64,000 bases of DNA from Mucilaginibacter flavidus (GTDB taxonomy: Bacteria; Bacteroidota; Bacteroidia; Sphingobacteriales; Sphingobacteriaceae). Shown here in pieces: positions 43,296 through 53,129 of the stretch (the first letter of the stretch is position 1; every line of letters starts with the position of its first letter). Where the stretch lies: positions 57,997 to 121,996 of the forward strand of contig NZ_JAMXOE010000021.1 of assembly GCF_024055575.1 (NCBI RefSeq), in the 5' to 3' direction. Both the position numbers and the translations under genes were made by a program. Below the pieces are notes generated by a model. That model was not told where the DNA came from. It ran no database searches and worked only from the letters and a program-made list of their open reading frames with translations.

Positions 43296-46200
43296 CTATT
43301 GCACCGTGTACCTAAAAACCTGCCGCCCTAAATTGCCTTTTTCATCGATGCCCTCAATTACCAGCCGGTAGGTTCCGGGTTTATCTGCATTGTAAAAATC
43401 AACAGACGCGTTGCCGTCTTTAGCAGTGATTACCTCTGGATTCCAGTAAATGGTAGATCGTAAATCTGGCCTTTTAAGATTAACCTCCGAATTATCATAC
43501 CGTGGTGAATAAAACACCCGTGATAAATAATAGCCCCGCGGGGTTATCGGCAATATGCCGAATGATGGGATGTCCTTAAGATCACGCGGCTTGCCGATTT
43601 TGGTTGTAAAAACCAATACGCCATGGCCGGCACCATTGCCATATAAGCCAGCAGAACTTGCCGTTTTTAAAACCTCAACCGTTTCAACGTCGTTGCTCAA
43701 ACTGTTAAAGTCAAAGTTTCCCGGCATTAGTACTCCGTCCACAACAATTAACATTGCATCGCCCATAAAATAAGCAGCCGAACGCCCGGGCCTGTTTTCT
43801 ATTTTAATTCCGCGTAGTCTTCCCTTCAGACGTTCTGAAAGTTCTCCGCCCATTGGTATATCGTCCATGTGCACAACCTGGTCGGCATGGCCAGGGCCAC
43901 CCAATGCAGATGAACGGTAATTGTCTTTAGCTTTTTGTTCCTTTACTTTTACTTCCCTAAGCATAATACCTTTAGGCGAGCCATATTTGGCGTACTCATT
44001 TAGTTGTTCTTTCCGGCTTTTAATATAGGCTGTTATTTGTTGGTTAACATCTGCGTTAAAATTAAGCAATGACGTCGGTGTTGGTATTGTATCTGTTTTA
44101 TAAATCAATTGTGTTTTGTTGCTTCCTTCTTTGGTAACTGCTTGCAGCATAAAACGGGTGGAGTCGAGGAACGCCAGGTTTTTAAACTTAAAATTCCCCT
44201 TATCATCGGTGGTATCGCTAAATATATTGCCGCCTGCCGTGCGAATGAGCGACACCATCCCATTTTTAAGCGGTTTGCCGCCCATACTGTTAGCAATGCC
44301 GCTTATTTCCAGGCCTGTTTCGGGCTGGTATGCGGGTGGCTTCCTGTTACTATTAATCACTTCCTTCCATTCAAAACGGCGGTAGCCGTGGGTGAGCATC
44401 ACCAAATCAAGATTTTTAAGCGTTTCGTTGGAGATGTTGCTGAAATAATAGCCGGGCTGTTCAACATTGCCCTTTAAATCGTCGGTTAACAATAAGCTGT
44501 TCAATATGTTCTTCTCCGTATTTTCGTCAACCGGTACTTTGGTCTCGTCGGTAATCGACACCGAAAAGTGCCCGGCAACGGTTGAATCGGCCCGATTTTT
44601 TGCGTTTATTTTGATATTTACCTTTTCGCGGGCAGCATAAATTGTTTTGTCGCTGCTTACCGCCAGGTTAAGCTTATCATAATTCTGCACAAAAAATAAC
44701 CTTTCGGCTAAGGGCGCTCCTGCCGCAGAAAATAGCGTAACGGTATTGACACCCGTATGTAACCTGCGTTTGGCCAAATCGAACTTTAGGGTTGCGCTAT
44801 CAAGCCTGCAGTTAACCGATGTGATTATCCCGCCCGAGTAAATAACCAGTTGATAAGCCTTATCGCGATTTTGCTCAAAATAAGGTTTATCAGCATTAAT
44901 AAATACCGTAGTTTTCTGCAGCGAATCGTTGTTAACTGATAAGGCAATGCCCTGCTGTAAAGGCGGCGGCAAGTCGATGGTATTTTGCGAGCCATCAGCA
45001 AACGTTACATTGGCTTTGTAGCTTTTACCTGTTTCCGGCGTTATATCGACGGAGCCCATCCCCAAATGAACTGATGCAAACGTGGTAACGGTATTCCCGG
45101 TATTGTCGGTTATCGTTCCCTTCACATCCAACCCAAGCCCGTTAAAGCCAATAGCCTTAAAACCTATTTTTGATTTCACACCACTTACAAGCGCACCACC
45201 TTCCGGGAAAAACTGCAGATCGGGCTTACTTGCTGCCGGCTGCCTTGTTGCACTTTCGGCTATTTTAGTTTGCAGGGCAGAGCCCACCGGTATGGTTTGA
45301 CTAAAAAAGCCAGCATCACCATCATTACGCATCCATTTGGTATATGCCCTTACCCGGTATTCACCTTTCGGTAATGTGTCAGGCAGCGCAAAGTCGCCCC
45401 AGCATACGCCACCATTTATTTTCAGAAAAAGCGACTGGTCAACTTTGTTTTGAGTATTTACCATGTCAACATGCAATACACCGCTCAAGGCCGATAGCTC
45501 GTGGCGCTCGCCAACGGTTACGTATGCTTTAAAATAAATCGTATCCCCGGCGGCGTAGTAAGGCTTATCAAAATACAGGTAAGCTTGCTCGGTAATATGG
45601 GTACTTTTATAATCCTCCAACTTATCATCAGGCCCTTTTGCCAATGAAGCTTCTCTACCCACCATGTTAGGCGGCTCATAGTCTGACGGCAATAGTTCTG
45701 CAATCCTCCGTTTCGTCCAGGCGCCTGAATATACAATAGCATTAGGGTTAAGGTAAACGCCATTATCGTCAAAGTATCCTGAAGGTTCATTAAAAGTTAA
45801 TAAAGTCACATCATTGTTATAGGGGCTGTTTAACCGTGCTATCGGAGTAGCTGTAGAAAACCGGCGGTTTTTACTATAGGTGATGTGCAAGGCATCATTC
45901 TCACAACTAAGGGCGTAGGTGCCTTTATCGTTAAGTTTAACCAGGTCGTTTTTATTTAGCTGGTATTTCATTAACGCGGTAAGTGTTTTCTTAAGGCGCT
46001 TTTTCTTTTCCCAGGATAAAAGGGAGTCGCTGGTTTTCGTCGTTTGGATTTTTAGCTCTTTAAAATATTTAATTTTCGAATCGATAATTTCATCAGACGG
46101 CCGTTGGGGATTTTGGTAAATGGCATATTGCAGCACCCGGAAACCCTCTTCCTCGAGGTGATTGTTCAGAACGGCCTGTAAAAAGTGTTTTGGAGAACCT

Positions 46201-46889
46201 TCGTACACCTCTTGCCTGCGTTTTTGCCACTCGCGCTTTTGGGGTGCCGTACCTTCAAGATTTTCAAATAGCGAAGAACCTTCATAGTGTATCATTTGCC
46301 GTTCCTCGTCTTTACTTTCCGCAGTAAAATTGGCAAGCAGGTATTTTATACGATAGCCCAGCGCCTGGTTTTCTATCACCAAAAAGTCGGCAGACGATGC
46401 TGTTAGATTACTTTCCTTATCATCATAAGCAAAATCGAGCATCTCGGGGTTTAATATCCGGCAGTCTTTGGCGAAGTCAGATTGTCCCAGGAATTCTTTC
46501 TTGAAAATGTCATAGTAAAACGCCCGGCTGGGGTCGGTTTTAGGCACAATTTTTACCTCCCTTAAGGCAAAGGTTTTAGGGAATATCAATATATCCGGGA
46601 TAGTAATATTAGCGCTTCCCACAATAATCGACTGTTTGTACGTGTCGAAACCTACTATAGAAACCACAAGGTCATATTTCCCCGGCTTTACACTACTAAG
46701 CCTAAAAGTGCCATTGCTTGTCGTTTTATCGCCAACGGTCGCATTGCTTAAAAACACATTTACGTTTGCAAGCGGTTTAGTATCGGCCTGGTTTAAAACA
46801 CGCCCGGTAATTGTTACCTGCGCCAATCCTGTAAAAGGCAGTGCCAAAGCACCTAATACAACGGTTATCCAAAAAAATTTAAGCATCAT
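43296..46889 (-). CDS. Large exported protein with CarboxypepD-reg-like, MG2 and TonB-plug domains
   Basis: A 1197-residue protein if started at 46889 (MMLKFFWITVVLGALALPFTGLAQ, a clean signal peptide); an upstream ATG at 46943 adds 18 residues and a second hydrophobic stretch. Order: carboxypeptidase-regulatory-like domain (VTITGRVLNQADTKPLANVNV), uncharacterised region, macroglobulin MG2-like domain (LYFDKPYYAAGDTIYFKAYV) and further MG/Ig-like domains, then near the C-terminus a TonB plug-like segment (LIVVDGVLMPG, VETVEVLKTASSAGLYGNGAGHGVLVFTTK). No beta-barrel follows, so it is not a transporter itself. Such proteins are frequent in Bacteroidota and may be envelope or TonB-linked adaptors. 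Function unproven. Confidence 0.8.
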   Translation of the reverse strand: MMLKFFWITVVLGALALPFTGLAQVTITGRVLNQADTKPLANVNVFLSNATVGDKTTSNGTFRLSSVKPGKYDLVVSIVGFDTYKQSIIVGSANITIPDILIFPKTFALREVKIVPKTDPSRAFYYDIFKKEFLGQSDFAKDCRILNPEMLDFAYDDKESNLTASSADFLVIENQALGYRIKYLLANFTAESKDEERQMIHYEGSSLFENLEGTAPQKREWQKRRQEVYEGSPKHFLQAVLNNHLEEEGFRVLQYAIYQNPQRPSDEIIDSKIKYFKELKIQTTKTSDSLLSWEKKKRLKKTLTALMKYQLNKNDLVKLNDKGTYALSCENDALHITYSKNRRFSTATPIARLNSPYNNDVTLLTFNEPSGYFDDNGVYLNPNAIVYSGAWTKRRIAELLPSDYEPPNMVGREASLAKGPDDKLEDYKSTHITEQAYLYFDKPYYAAGDTIYFKAYVTVGERHELSALSGVLHVDMVNTQNKVDQSLFLKINGGVCWGDFALPDTLPKGEYRVRAYTKWMRNDGDAGFFSQTIPVGSALQTKIAESATRQPAASKPDLQFFPEGGALVSGVKSKIGFKAIGFNGLGLDVKGTITDNTGNTVTTFASVHLGMGSVDITPETGKSYKANVTFADGSQNTIDLPPPLQQGIALSVNNDSLQKTTVFINADKPYFEQNRDKAYQLVIYSGGIITSVNCRLDSATLKFDLAKRRLHTGVNTVTLFSAAGAPLAERLFFVQNYDKLNLAVSSDKTIYAAREKVNIKINAKNRADSTVAGHFSVSITDETKVPVDENTEKNILNSLLLTDDLKGNVEQPGYYFSNISNETLKNLDLVMLTHGYRRFEWKEVINSNRKPPAYQPETGLEISGIANSMGGKPLKNGMVSLIRTAGGNIFSDTTDDKGNFKFKNLAFLDSTRFMLQAVTKEGSNKTQLIYKTDTIPTPTSLLNFNADVNQQITAYIKSRKEQLNEYAKYGSPKGIMLREVKVKEQKAKDNYRSSALGGPGHADQVVHMDDIPMGGELSERLKGRLRGIKIENRPGRSAAYFMGDAMLIVVDGVLMPGNFDFNSLSNDVETVEVLKTASSAGLYGNGAGHGVLVFTTKIGKPRDLKDIPSFGILPITPRGYYLSRVFYSPRYDNSEVNLKRPDLRSTIYWNPEVITAKDGNASVDFYNADKPGTYRLVIEGIDEKGNLGRQVFRYTVQ

Positions 46890-47030
46890 TCGGTTTGAGG
46901 TTAATAGAGCGGATATAAGCAAAAATCCGTATAGGGCAAACAATCAGTTATGATAAAGGTAGCGCATTACAAACTATAAACCAAATTTTTAGTTGTAGCC
47001 TGATTCCACTTTTTCGACCCGAAATCCCCC

Positions 47031-47064
47031 TAAAAAAATAAAGCCATCTTTACAGATGGCTTTA
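47031..47064 (-). terminator. Terminator of the TonB receptor-phosphatase operon
   Basis: TAAAGCCATCT (47039-47049) pairs with AGATGGCTTTA (47054-47064); on the - strand it is followed by TTTTTTTA. It lies 34 bases after the metallophosphoesterase stop. Confidence 0.9.
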
Positions 47065-47098
47065 TCAAAAATTTATTCTACCTTATTAATTATGGTAC

Positions 47099-48112
47099 TT
47101 ATTTGGTTAGCTCTGTTTCATATAAAACATCGCCTTTGTAATTAATGGCTTTCACATTCAGCCGTTTTGCATCTATTGAAAAATACATAAAGCCGTGTTC
47201 AGAAGCCTGGAACTTGCTGTAAGGGATACCGGAGGTTACAGGGGTTAGCTCAGAACCCGCTCCCGAAATAAACTGATGGGTAACGCCCGCAGGTTTTAAG
47301 TGTTGTAACGAATGTTCGTGACCCGACAGATAAGCGTCAACCTTGTAATCTTCAAATGTTTTTGTTAATGCCTTGCGCATTGTTAATGTATCTGAGTTAT
47401 TTATACGCGGACCAACTGTATAATACGGATGATGGCCTATTACTATTTTCCATTTAACATCGGCCGATGCATTGCCTAGCGTTTCGTGCAGCCATTTCAT
47501 TTGCGTTTCAACCTGTGCGGCTTTTGCTTCGTGCAGAAAGGGGTCGGTATCAATCATTATCAAAAGCGCTTTTTCGGGGCCTTTTTGTTTTTGGCTGCCT
47601 GTTTCCTTGTCCTTGCCTCCTTTGCTTATCGAAATCTCTTTTGAATAATATAACGACTGCAAATTCCACCGCCGGCTTATTTTACTGTAACGGATTTGTG
47701 CGTCGACATCTGAATGGTAGTCATGGTTGCCCATCACCGGGTACCAGTCACATTGCAGGGAATGGGCGGTATAAATATTTTCGAAGGAGTAATGCCACAA
47801 CGGGTCGAACTCGCTTACCACACCTTTGGGGTAAAAGTTATCCCCTACCGAAACCACAAAATCATTGGGATGAGTGGCTCCCCACAAACCCATTTGTTTG
47901 GCAACCTCTACCTGGTCGTACTCGCCGTTGCGGCCCCAGTCGCCAAGTGCCATAAAGTGCAGGGCGTAGTCGTCTTTTATTGCCGGTAAAAGGGTAAGGT
48001 CTTCACTTTCAAAATGAGTTACCCGGTCCTCTGCAAATGCTGCAAGCGGGGTTATTAACGATGCGCCAATAGCAGTTAGGGCTGTGTTGCGTACAAAGTC
48101 TCTGCGTTTCAT
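47099..48112 (-). CDS. Tat-exported metallophosphoesterase (purple-acid-phosphatase type)
   Basis: A 337-residue protein with a twin-arginine leader (MKRRDFVRNTALTAIGASLITPLAAFA). Calcineurin-like metal ligands: ALGDWGRNG (Asp), SVGDNFYPKG (Asp and Asn), VMGNHDYH (GNH[DE]), VIGHHPYYTVG and SGHEHSLQH. This is the full di-metal set and resembles tartrate-resistant acid phosphatase, which hydrolyses phosphomonoesters. It is the last gene of a four-gene - strand operon (TonB receptor, beta-helix lipoprotein, YVTN propeller, phosphatase) with gaps of 11-28 bases. The context suggests use of an organic phosphorus source (inference). Confidence 0.9.
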   Translation of the reverse strand: MKRRDFVRNTALTAIGASLITPLAAFAEDRVTHFESEDLTLLPAIKDDYALHFMALGDWGRNGEYDQVEVAKQMGLWGATHPNDFVVSVGDNFYPKGVVSEFDPLWHYSFENIYTAHSLQCDWYPVMGNHDYHSDVDAQIRYSKISRRWNLQSLYYSKEISISKGGKDKETGSQKQKGPEKALLIMIDTDPFLHEAKAAQVETQMKWLHETLGNASADVKWKIVIGHHPYYTVGPRINNSDTLTMRKALTKTFEDYKVDAYLSGHEHSLQHLKPAGVTHQFISGAGSELTPVTSGIPYSKFQASEHGFMYFSIDAKRLNVKAINYKGDVLYETELTK

Positions 48113-48137
48113 ATCAAAACTTTTTTAATATTTAAAC

Positions 48138-49139
48138 CTATTGAAGGCTGTATACCAATAATTTGAAACTGCCTGCAATAGCTGTCCTTGTGCCTTTCTG
48201 AAAGTCGGCAACCGGGAAGTATAGTTTATGGGTGCTCATATCCATAGCCATAGTTTTTGCCCGGTTTTGGGTGGTTAAAGTTTGCAATGCGCTGTAGCTG
48301 TCGGCGCTGTCCTGCTTAAAAATACTGGCGGTGCCGTCGCCGTTTGATGCTATTACCAATTTATTGGCCGCATCGTATATTACAGCGTCGACACCTGCGC
48401 CAATTGGAAGGGTTTGTATTACTTCGCCTGTACTTGCGTCAAGCACGCTCATGCCTTTATTTTCGCGGCAAACGGTAAACAGGCGGTTATTTGCCTGGTC
48501 GAATGCAAGCCCGGTCGGGCCGCCGCATGGTGTTAGCGGGTAAGTTTTTATCACTTTCATCACCTTTGAGTCTATCACATTCAGGCTGCTTTTGTCTTCG
48601 AGGTTATTATAAACCAGCCCCATTCCGTCTGATACGGCAAATTCGGGGCCGCCACCTAAATCAATTTTGCCCACTTGTTTTAATTCCACCGGGTCAACAA
48701 TAACAACGGCGTGGGCGTCGCCTTCAAAAGCAAATATTTTTTTCGAGAAGGGGTCGTAAATTATCCCATCGGCATCTGTGCCGGTAATAGGGATGGCTTT
48801 AATTGTTTTTAATGTTTTGGTGTCGAACGCTACCACAGCATTTCCTTTGCCATCGCTAATGAACCCACGGTTTAATTCGTTTACCACGGCAATACCGTGT
48901 ACGCCTTTCATATCGCTTATGGTGCCGATAACGGTCTCGGTTTTTAAATCAACTACATTAACTGCAGTGCCGTGTGACGCATAAAGCACATGGTTTGTTT
49001 GGTCGATGAACGCGTAATCGTAGCCGCCCTCGCCGGGCAATGCTATGGTTTTTTCAAGCTTATATGTTTGGGCCGATGCACTTAACGCGGCAAAAACAAG
49101 TATGCCGGTGCAGGTAATAATTGATGCGATTTTTTTCAT
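48138..49139 (-). CDS. Exported YncE-like YVTN beta-propeller protein
   Basis: A 333-residue protein started at 49139 (MKKIASIITCTGILVFAALSASAQ); an upstream ATG at 49190 would overlap the preceding gene and spoil the signal peptide. Repeated propeller units of about 42 residues run throughout: VLYASHGTAVNVVDLKT, AVVAFDTKTLKTIKAIPI, VVIVDPVELKQVGKIDL, GMSVLDASTGEVIQTLPIG. YncE-like propellers bind DNA or ligands in the periplasm; function is poorly known. Part of the operon ending in the Tat phosphatase. 25 bases separate it from the downstream gene. Confidence 0.85.
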   Translation of the reverse strand: MKKIASIITCTGILVFAALSASAQTYKLEKTIALPGEGGYDYAFIDQTNHVLYASHGTAVNVVDLKTETVIGTISDMKGVHGIAVVNELNRGFISDGKGNAVVAFDTKTLKTIKAIPITGTDADGIIYDPFSKKIFAFEGDAHAVVIVDPVELKQVGKIDLGGGPEFAVSDGMGLVYNNLEDKSSLNVIDSKVMKVIKTYPLTPCGGPTGLAFDQANNRLFTVCRENKGMSVLDASTGEVIQTLPIGAGVDAVIYDAANKLVIASNGDGTASIFKQDSADSYSALQTLTTQNRAKTMAMDMSTHKLYFPVADFQKGTRTAIAGSFKLLVYSLQ

Positions 49140-49167
49140 AATAACTAGGTTTATATGTTTAAATATA

Positions 49168-50391
49168 TTAGTGCTGGTTTCCTTTGCCATCGGTTGTATA
49201 AGCGCCCAAATCCTGGTTGCCTAAGCCGTTGTGGAAGTTTAAATTGCCCGCTCCAAATGCCGGCGAACCGTTTTGCAGCCTGAAATCGTTGGTGTTGGGG
49301 AAACCATTAGGCGCCGCCACCGTGCCATCAAACTTTACAAACATAGGGTTAAGTTCACCAACTTTTGTCGAAATCAAATCAGTAGGTTGCGGCGTGCCTG
49401 CTGCACCTGCGGGATAAAAACCAGCGCGGATATCAATTTGAAGGGTTGGGTCAACCAGGTCGGTATAATGGTCGACTGTGGCGTAAAAAAGGTTATTGCC
49501 GTAGGTGGTGTGTACGATGTCGCCATCGGTAAACAGCTCAAGACCGTGGTAACAATTCACATAGATATTATTGTAAATATGGCCAATTGCGTTAACACCC
49601 ACTGATGTTCCGCGCCCTGGTTCGGCTGATCCGCGCCTCCAACCAACAGCAACTACTGTATTATTATAAACATCAACTTCAGTTTGCGGAAATGGTTTCG
49701 ACGAGCTCGTTTCGAGCTTAATACCCGACCCCGCCTGGCTAAAAACAACATTGTACGCAACAATACCGGTAACGCCGGTCTTCAGGTTTATCCCTTCGCC
49801 GTCTGTACTGCCCGATGAACTGATGGTATTGCGTAACAGTTTTATTTTAGCACCATTACTTATCGCCATCAAATCGTCCTGACCGTTGGTAAACCACGAA
49901 TCTTCGATATCAACATTAATAGCTTTCTTAACCTTTAGCGTCCCCCTGGCACTGCCCGATGCATCCGGCCCGCCTGTATTGTCAATATGTGTCCATAAAA
50001 TAGTTATTGCCTGCGCGGTATCGCATTGCAGGCCGCCCCAGGTACCCGGTTGATTGGTATCCGAGTTAAAAAATATGGGCTGGTCTTTAGTGCCCAATAG
50101 CTGCAGCACGCCCTGTATGTTTATCTGTGCATTATTTTTAACCACAACTGTGGCCCCCGGCTGCGATGCAAGGGTATCTCCCTTTTTTACCGTGATGTCG
50201 GAAGTTATGGTGTAGGTTTGGCCTGTTAACAACGTTCCTTTTAAAAACCCGCTGATGTTGCCCGGCTGTATTGGGCTTGATGATGGTATTTTAATTTTGG
50301 TAAATGTTGTCAGTTCTGCTTTTTTGCACGAGGCGGCAAACACAACCAATATAAAACCTGCAATTACCTTATAAATATATTTTGCTTTCAT
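49168..50391 (-). CDS. Lipoprotein with right-handed parallel beta-helix
   Basis: A 407-residue lipoprotein; lipobox FAASC places the acylated Cys at residue 22, followed by KK. After a linker rich in Ser, Pro and Thr, residues ~75-340 show beta-helix rungs with NNAQINIQGVLQLLGT, TLKVKKAINVDIEDSWF, GAKIKLLRNTISSS, GIVAYNVVFSQAGSGIKLE and VDVYNNTVVAVGW. Such folds bind or cleave polysaccharides, but no lyase residues can be assigned. It follows the TonB receptor by 11 bases, in the position where SusD would be, so it may be the receptor's surface partner (inference). Confidence 0.8.
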   Translation of the reverse strand: MKAKYIYKVIAGFILVVFAASCKKAELTTFTKIKIPSSSPIQPGNISGFLKGTLLTGQTYTITSDITVKKGDTLASQPGATVVVKNNAQINIQGVLQLLGTKDQPIFFNSDTNQPGTWGGLQCDTAQAITILWTHIDNTGGPDASGSARGTLKVKKAINVDIEDSWFTNGQDDLMAISNGAKIKLLRNTISSSGSTDGEGINLKTGVTGIVAYNVVFSQAGSGIKLETSSSKPFPQTEVDVYNNTVVAVGWRRGSAEPGRGTSVGVNAIGHIYNNIYVNCYHGLELFTDGDIVHTTYGNNLFYATVDHYTDLVDPTLQIDIRAGFYPAGAAGTPQPTDLISTKVGELNPMFVKFDGTVAAPNGFPNTNDFRLQNGSPAFGAGNLNFHNGLGNQDLGAYTTDGKGNQH

Positions 50392-50402
50392 TTTTGTTTG
50401 AA

Positions 50403-53129
50403 TTAAAGTGAGTAACGGAAGCCAACATTAAAGCTCGCGTTGTAAACATCTTTTGATTGTACCAGGTTATTAATTTTTATAGTGGTAGGCGTATTTAACA
50501 GGTTGTTCACTTTAGCAGTAAGTGTAAAGTGCTTGCTCACCTGTTTCTCGCCCGAAAGCGCTAAAAACGATTGTGGCTGCTGATAATAATCGTAACCATA
50601 ATTGCTGTAAACCAGTGCTAAGGTTTTGCTGGTGTAAGTATATGCTAACTGCGCAAACACCTTTTGCTTATCATTTTTGTATAATAAACTAAGGTTTACC
50701 ACATCGCCTGTTTGCCCTTGCAGTGGCCTGTCCTGCAGTTTGGGTACCGAGGTGGTAACACCGCTGGCATCGGTCGAGGTGTATATTTTTGTAGTTTTTA
50801 TGTTTGAATAGGTATAGGTATAATTTCCTGATACGCCTATATTGCCAAAGTAACGGCTGTACACAATCTCGGCGCCTGCAACCTTGGCTGTACCAAAGTT
50901 TTGCGGCGATGTATTAAGCTGACCACCACTTAAATCGTTAAGCGCAAATTCAATTGGGTTGATGATGTTTTTGTAAAAACCACCTACAAACAGCTGCTCT
51001 TCTTTACCGGGGTAAAGTTCGTAGCGCAAATCGTAATTATCGGCAACGGTGTGCTGCACCAGCGGGTTACCGGTAACATCGGTAGCCTGGCCCAGCGTTG
51101 GTGTTGGCACCAATTCAAATAACGCCGGCCTCGAAATTGATTTAAAGTACGATGCCCTAACGTTTGAATTATCGGTCAGCTTATATTTTAACTGCAAGCT
51201 TGGTAAAAGGTCGGTGTATGTTTTTTTAGCGTTGCTCCGTACGTCAAGTACTACCGGGTGCGTGTCATAACCCTGCACCGTGCCTTCGGTGCGTATACCG
51301 CCTACGATGTCAAGCTTATCAAGGGTTAGCTTTACCTCGCCGTAGCCGGCTGTTATGTTTTCGTAAGCGGTATAGTTTGCCTTGTCGCTGGCTAATGAGC
51401 CGGTTACATCATATACTATCCAGTCGGCGTTGTAAATATCGGTAAAGGGGCGTTTTACACCATTAGCTGTAGCTGTTGGCCGCAGCGTATATTCGTTTTG
51501 TGTGTTAAAACGTGTGCTGTGCCTGTACAAGCCGCCGACTTTAATTTCGAGCGAGCTTTTTTCGCCGAGGCCGGTTTTGTAACCGAGGTTTGCGATTGCG
51601 CTCAAATCCTTATCCGAGTTCCGTTGCCAGATGCGCGAAATGTTGTCGAAAAAGTTAGGCGTGCTGCTAAAATCAGGGTTTATTAGGTGATTGATAGAAA
51701 TATCGGCCCTATCCGGCGATTTTTGGGTGGCATTTGAATAAACACCGGCCCAATCAAACTGGAAGTGATTAGCTATTACATGCTTGCCGGTTAACTTAAG
51801 GTTCTCAACAAACTGGTTTTGAATGGTTGAACGGTTATCATTAAAAACAGTTCCGGTACCCGGCCCAACACGACCGCCGTTACCGCCAAGTATCGAGGTA
51901 TCAATACTAAGGCGAGTTTGCGCTAAGTGGGTGTAAAGGAAAACGTTATCGAGGCTGATTTTATTTTTCTCGTCAAACTTATAATCCAAATGCCCTGACA
52001 AACCATTGTTTAGCTGCTGGGTTGAATAGGTGCGGTTGGCCACATCCGAAATAACCGGTTGAAAGCCTTTGCCCGGCCGTGTATCAAGCTGCGCATTGTT
52101 AAACTGCGAGTTTGTGCCGTAATATTGGTTTTGATAGCTATCGGCAATTATAAAACCTAGCTTATTATTAAAAAATCTGCGCCCGTAAGTAAAGCCAAAC
52201 AGCGAGGTTACCGGTGCGTTCTTTTTTGTAAAGTCGAGATTTGCCCTTGAAAAATATCCTGGGGGCGCTTTGTATGATGCGCCAAACCTATCGGCAGGGC
52301 TTTGGGTCTGAACCGCGCCGCGATTAAAATCATCGAACTTGCGGTTAAAAAATATACCGCTGTAGCCTATCGATCCGTTCGCTTTAAAGTATTCGTATTC
52401 CGGCGCATCTTTAAAAACAAGGTTCACCGTGCCGCCTATTGCATCACCTTCCATCTCGGGGGTTAGGGTTTTACTCACCTCTACCCTGTCCAACAAATCA
52501 GAGGGAACAATGCTAAGGGATATAAACCTCGAAACAGGATCGGGGCTGGTTACTTTAACGCCGTTTACTAAGGTGTTGTTATAACGTGGTTCGAGGCCGC
52601 GGATAATGGCATAAGCCTCATCTGAGCCGCTGTTACGCTGGATAGTAATTGCCGAAACGCGTTGCAGTGCGTTAGCCGCATTAATATCGGGCGAGCGCTG
52701 CATGGCCTGGGCCGAGAGTATGTTGGTAATATTGTCAGCATTTTTCTCCGACTTGCGCGAAGACGCTTCAGATTCGGGGTTTGCCGAACCATACACCTTT
52801 ACAGCCTTCAGCGATTCGGTTTTTTCAGAAAGGCTAACATTCAAGGTAGCAGCCTGGCCCGCAGTAAACGTTACCTTTTCCTCGTATTCGGTAAAACCTA
52901 CGTATTTCACCTTAAGCTTGTAGGAGCCGGGGGCGATACCGCTTATGGAGTACCGGCCAAATGCATCGGTTACAGAGCCTCCGTTTTTGCCATCGAAATG
53001 AACGAAAGCACCGGTTAAAGGCTCTTTTGTTTGCGCATCGGTTACTTGCCCTTTAAGGCTTGCTGTTTGTGCCGAAGCCATTGATGCAAAGAAGATAAAT
53101 AATATAAATAAGTAATTTCTACCAATCAT
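50403..53129 (-). CDS. TonB-dependent outer-membrane receptor
   Basis: A 908-residue receptor. Signal peptide MIGRNYLFILFIFFASMASAQ; carboxypeptidase-regulatory-like domain (ASLKGQVTDAQTKEPLTGAFV, residues ~24-100); plug domain (ALQRVSAITIQRNSGSDEAYAIIRGLEPRYN, ETLTPEMEGDAIGGTVNLVFKD-type end); C-terminal barrel ending with aromatic-flanked SFNVGFRYSL. The plug NxxGxxxR-like and DAIGGTVNLV features match the IPR TonB receptors that lack the SusC linker, so it probably carries smaller ligands such as metal chelates or phosphorylated compounds. First gene of the four-gene operon ending at 47099. Confidence 0.92.
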   Translation of the reverse strand: MIGRNYLFILFIFFASMASAQTASLKGQVTDAQTKEPLTGAFVHFDGKNGGSVTDAFGRYSISGIAPGSYKLKVKYVGFTEYEEKVTFTAGQAATLNVSLSEKTESLKAVKVYGSANPESEASSRKSEKNADNITNILSAQAMQRSPDINAANALQRVSAITIQRNSGSDEAYAIIRGLEPRYNNTLVNGVKVTSPDPVSRFISLSIVPSDLLDRVEVSKTLTPEMEGDAIGGTVNLVFKDAPEYEYFKANGSIGYSGIFFNRKFDDFNRGAVQTQSPADRFGASYKAPPGYFSRANLDFTKKNAPVTSLFGFTYGRRFFNNKLGFIIADSYQNQYYGTNSQFNNAQLDTRPGKGFQPVISDVANRTYSTQQLNNGLSGHLDYKFDEKNKISLDNVFLYTHLAQTRLSIDTSILGGNGGRVGPGTGTVFNDNRSTIQNQFVENLKLTGKHVIANHFQFDWAGVYSNATQKSPDRADISINHLINPDFSSTPNFFDNISRIWQRNSDKDLSAIANLGYKTGLGEKSSLEIKVGGLYRHSTRFNTQNEYTLRPTATANGVKRPFTDIYNADWIVYDVTGSLASDKANYTAYENITAGYGEVKLTLDKLDIVGGIRTEGTVQGYDTHPVVLDVRSNAKKTYTDLLPSLQLKYKLTDNSNVRASYFKSISRPALFELVPTPTLGQATDVTGNPLVQHTVADNYDLRYELYPGKEEQLFVGGFYKNIINPIEFALNDLSGGQLNTSPQNFGTAKVAGAEIVYSRYFGNIGVSGNYTYTYSNIKTTKIYTSTDASGVTTSVPKLQDRPLQGQTGDVVNLSLLYKNDKQKVFAQLAYTYTSKTLALVYSNYGYDYYQQPQSFLALSGEKQVSKHFTLTAKVNNLLNTPTTIKINNLVQSKDVYNASFNVGFRYSL

